Source of the DNA: Cyanophora paradoxa
Lineage: Eukaryota > Glaucocystophyceae > Cyanophorales > Cyanophoraceae
Direction of reading: 5' to 3'
DNA: 64,000 nucleotides
Assembly (NCBI GenBank): GCA_004431415.1
Contig: QPMI01000428.1
Span: 124,001 to 188,000, forward strand
Of this stretch, positions 62,401-64,000 are shown one piece after another (the stretch's first letter is position 1; the number at the start of each line of letters is the position of its first letter). The position numbers and the translations under genes were made by a program. Under the pieces are notes generated by a model. It was not told the DNA's origin, did not search any database, and worked only from the letters and a program-made list of their open reading frames with translations.

Positions 62401-64000
62401 TTCAATTTCTATCTTCGATCATGGCGCTGATGCCTTGCGCAGACTTCTGTCAGCGACCGGCAGCGGCGCAACTAATGTTACTCTTGTGGTCTTCGTGACC
62501 GACCAACACGGCTCGACAACCGGTCAGTCGCCGCGTTTTGATCGGCTTCCGATTCGTAGAAGTCGTTTTCATTTCCGCTTCTTGCGCAGAGCATTTCCTC
62601 CAAGTGACGGTGACTAGCGCAATCATGCAGGCGCTATCAGAAGCGATACGCTCGAGCTCGAGCTCCCAATCCGGATCCGGAACGGGCTCCCAATCCGGGT
62701 CCGGAGCGGGCTCGCAGTCCGGATCCGGAACGGGCTCCCAATCCGGATCCGGGACGTCGGCCGCGGACGAGAAGACAATGAAGCTCGCCAAGGAGGCGCT
62801 GGTCTCGCTCCTCACGCAGGCGGGGAGCATCATCAGCGTCACCGACGACGACGGCGACCGCGAGAGCGTCATCGGCGTGGCCGTAAACGCGGCCCTCATG
62901 GTCACGGACGTCATGGAGATGGTCCTCGGGAGCTCGAAGCAGAACCCGGCGAGGGCCATCACGAGATTCGAGGACAAGGACGGGGCCATCCAGAGCCTGC
63001 TGGGGCCCCTGCTCCAGGCCGTCGCCTCCGTCGTCAACGCCAACGACACGACCAAAGAACAGGCTAGCTATAGTCTCCGAGCCCCAGAATCGCTCGCTCT
63101 TACCTTTGCTGAGCAATCATTAAATCTCGCAGGACGTGCAAGCCATGTCGGCTGTCTCCGTGCTTGCGGGGGTATCCGTCCGGTGCGTCAAATTAATTAA
63201 AACGAAAATACGAATATTAGTGCTGATCATGGTTGTCGATCGGCAGCACGTCGTCGAAGCGTGTCCAGGCGTCGCTAGCCTCACTGCTGCGGGAACTGCT
63301 CAAGGGGCTCGACCCGTGCACGGACTTCGCCGAAGTCCGCGACCTGATCATGGGGGCCGCCGACGCGTTCGTCGGGTGCGCGCGCTTGAACGGCAAACGC
63401 CGCTCAACTCTGTCCGCCCACTCACACCCTCGATCGCGATCATTATCGTTACCAGGTCGGGCAACTGGGCCGCGGAGGAAGGGAGCGAGTCGGAAATCTT
63501 CCGCATCATCGACGAACTCCTCAACGAGTTCTCGATGCAGTCCCTCGGCTGCAGCATCTGCGGCACCCAGGCAACCAGGGCTTCCATGTCTCGCATCACG
63601 CTCGCGTTTGGCCGCGGTGCGCTCTTTTCTGGTCGAATAGCAAATGACGAGTCGGCATCATTGCTTTGCTAAGTCGCGTCGCGCCGCCAGTCTGCTTCTC
63701 GGCCGACGCGGACTCTACCATCGTGACGGTGGGCAGCGCCGGGTACAAGATCGACACCGAGCTCCCGAAGGAAGTGAGGGACCTGGGCAAGGAGTACATC
63801 GGCGACGTCGCCGACAGCCTGCCTTTCAAGCTGACCGGCTACCTGGTTCGAATTCGCACCCCGAGTCGACTCGCTTCCGTCTCTTGACTAGTGCTCGCGC
63901 CCAGCGTTCACCCTACGTCGAGAAGAACAACACCGCAAAGGCGTTCAACCTCTCCACCGGTGTACTCAACGTTGGTGCGTGGCGTTTGTGCGACATGCAG
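29301..64000 (+). CDS. Giant extracellular REJ/polycystin-like repeat protein, 5' part (continues past the window)
   Basis: One spliced gene fills the right half of the window and is cut by its edge. Exon 1 encodes a signal peptide; intron 29407-29492 (GTGCCG...CCAG) leads to ALEVVDVPQLGDVITPSE. After a less repetitive N-terminal part (to about 34 kb) the protein is a chain of roughly 90-120-residue beta-rich repeats with the pattern [IV]-x-C-x(4)-R-[IV]-A-[VL]-G-x(3)-C-x-[IL], then SP-x-LL-x(2)-DF, then G-x-L-x-F-[ST]-[YF], then a V-x-Y-x(2)-[AS] strand. Two Cys-rich modules interrupt it. From about 60.3 kb it changes to REJ/PKD-like modules, a Gly-Ser spacer and a helical region. Many NxT/NxS sites fit a glycosylated cell-surface protein. 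I estimate 9,000 or more residues encoded here. REJ modules in polycystin-like proteins usually precede a GPS/GAIN, PLAT and channel region, which would lie downstream. Later exons are long and early ones short; exact boundaries are not all resolved, and a split into two genes is not fully excluded. Confidence 0.8.
41656..41990 (+). other. Cys-rich module in the giant protein
   Basis: The exon reads CSRKDTWCEAGTCAGGYWQC, then PPGIPNQQRFDEKF. It is followed by a GTGCGT...GCGCAG intron and DGGSIAIDSVPRVPQFDFGT, then GGNKSIEIPILFGVPYRY. It does not follow the C-x(4)-R-x-A-x-G repeat pattern and breaks the run of repeats. Its six-cysteine block could be a small disulphide-bonded domain. Confidence 0.5.
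46257..46411 (+). other. Second Cys-rich module in the giant protein
   Basis: The exon reads QICPPLQGCYNVRETRSCVG, then CQNLDETVQVEDCTSGTAQG, then TTCVPHGSMYVR: six cysteines in about 50 residues, flanked by GCGCAG and GTGCGT splice sites. It resembles a small disulphide-rich insert and is unlike the surrounding repeats. Confidence 0.5.
47672..53060 (+). repeat. Fourfold super-repeat in the giant gene (period about 1.3-1.5 kb)
   Basis: Copies start at acceptors before 47672, 49149, 50506 and 51817. Each opens with [VLF]-N-F-T-V-x-[GA]-F-like sequence followed by [YF]-x-FGP-x-x-DF, then a GxFxFSC-type block, then R-[VI]-AVGD with ITCxPGTRV-x-L, LLTTDLALNRT-like and IFKYG-like blocks, and a short C-terminal unit. 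Copies 2 and 3 are the closest, sharing long identical stretches such as SFSLKAQYSTNVTSATTYTS. The introns after IFKYG and before NFTV lie at the same place in neighbouring copies. Confidence 0.85.
60280..62600 (+). other. REJ/PKD-like region of the giant protein
   Basis: The region begins VGSCRLVKVKVVRVSGVALR, then IRWACADNATC and TYTFSISASNFLGVTSSVVV, a typical REJ opening. It continues through WLPPSSLQALLPASVALDKP and GEVYTLTMAAVDTLQ, FFTWIFTGADGLP, TAYTLTLLVEAE and SSLGAHSIS-like blocks to the exon 62115-62242. That exon reads KPGECAVVPSSGVALETQFV, then VTCSGWNAAYSEDASLRYQL, the G-x-C-x-V-x-P-x(2)-G-x-A-L-x-T-x-F-x-[VI]-x-C-x-GW motif of REJ-containing proteins. About ten short introns break it. 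Confidence 0.7.
62663..62758 (+). repeat. Four tandem 24-b units encoding GSQSGSGT-like octapeptides
   Basis: Units begin at 62663, 62687, 62711 and 62735 (GCTCCCAATCCGGATCCGGA pattern). They are in frame and encode a flexible Gly-Ser-Gln linker between the REJ-like region and the following helical domain. Copy number is likely to vary between strains. Confidence 0.9.
62755..64000 (+). other. Helical region after the linker, candidate start of a GAIN-type domain
   Basis: After the linker come ADEKTMKLAKEALVSLLTQA, VIGVAVNAALMVTDVMEMVL, LLGPLLQAVASVVNA, LASLLRELLKGLDPCTDFAE and FRIIDELLNEF. These helices are followed by beta-type TIVTVGSAGYKIDTELPKEV. An alpha-helical part followed by strands after REJ is the order seen ahead of GPS sites in polycystin-1-like proteins. 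The GPS itself is not in the window, so this is inferred. Confidence 0.4.

Overview
The window is nuclear DNA from a GC-rich, intron-dense, plastid-bearing microbial eukaryote, most likely a unicellular alga. Evidence: a nucleus-encoded plastid-lipid-associated (fibrillin) gene; eukaryote-only families (CHY/RING ubiquitin ligase, TXNDC9, Tubby, BTB, PWWP, REJ); and many very short introns (mostly 45-110 b) with donors such as GTGCGC or GTGAGT, a CTGAC branch-point-like motif and a CGCAG-type acceptor. Some introns use a GC donor. The lineage cannot be fixed from the sequence alone; a haptophyte or pelagophyte-like alga is a guess.

Layout. 0.3-1.2 kb: 3' part of a PWWP-domain gene (+). 1.5-3.0 kb: plastid fibrillin (-). 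3.4-4.4 kb: TXNDC9/phosducin-like thioredoxin-fold protein (+). 4.6-6.3 kb: RCHY1/PIRH2-type CHY-CTCHY-RING E3 ligase (-). 6.6-9.2 kb: unrecognised coiled-coil protein (+). 9.7-11.3 kb: secreted, probably GPI-anchored protein (-). 12.0-16.8 kb: leucine-rich-repeat protein with an unrecognised tandem module (+). 16.9-17.4 kb: small acidic protein (-). 17.7-20.1 kb: BTB-Tubby fusion (+). 20.9-23.1 kb: AMT ammonium transporter (+). 23.1-29.3 kb: gene-free stretch with terminal-inverted-repeat elements and G tracts. 29.3 kb to the window end: one very large secreted/membrane gene (+), which starts with a signal peptide, carries dozens of Cys-containing beta-rich repeats, then REJ/PKD-like modules, and runs off the right edge.

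The first ten genes are compact and mostly alternate in strand, giving divergent pairs with shared promoters and convergent pairs with short 3' gaps. No operon logic is expected. The genes are housekeeping (folding, ubiquitylation, plastid, nitrogen uptake) plus cell-surface genes.

The most notable items are the BTB-Tubby architecture, the giant REJ gene with a fourfold super-repeat of about 1.3-1.5 kb whose introns are duplicated with it, an apparent 4-nt microexon in the ammonium transporter, GC-AG introns supported by protein alignment, and a MITE-like element with a perfect 29-b internal hairpin. Exon models were built by eye from family conservation and reading-frame closure, without RNA evidence.
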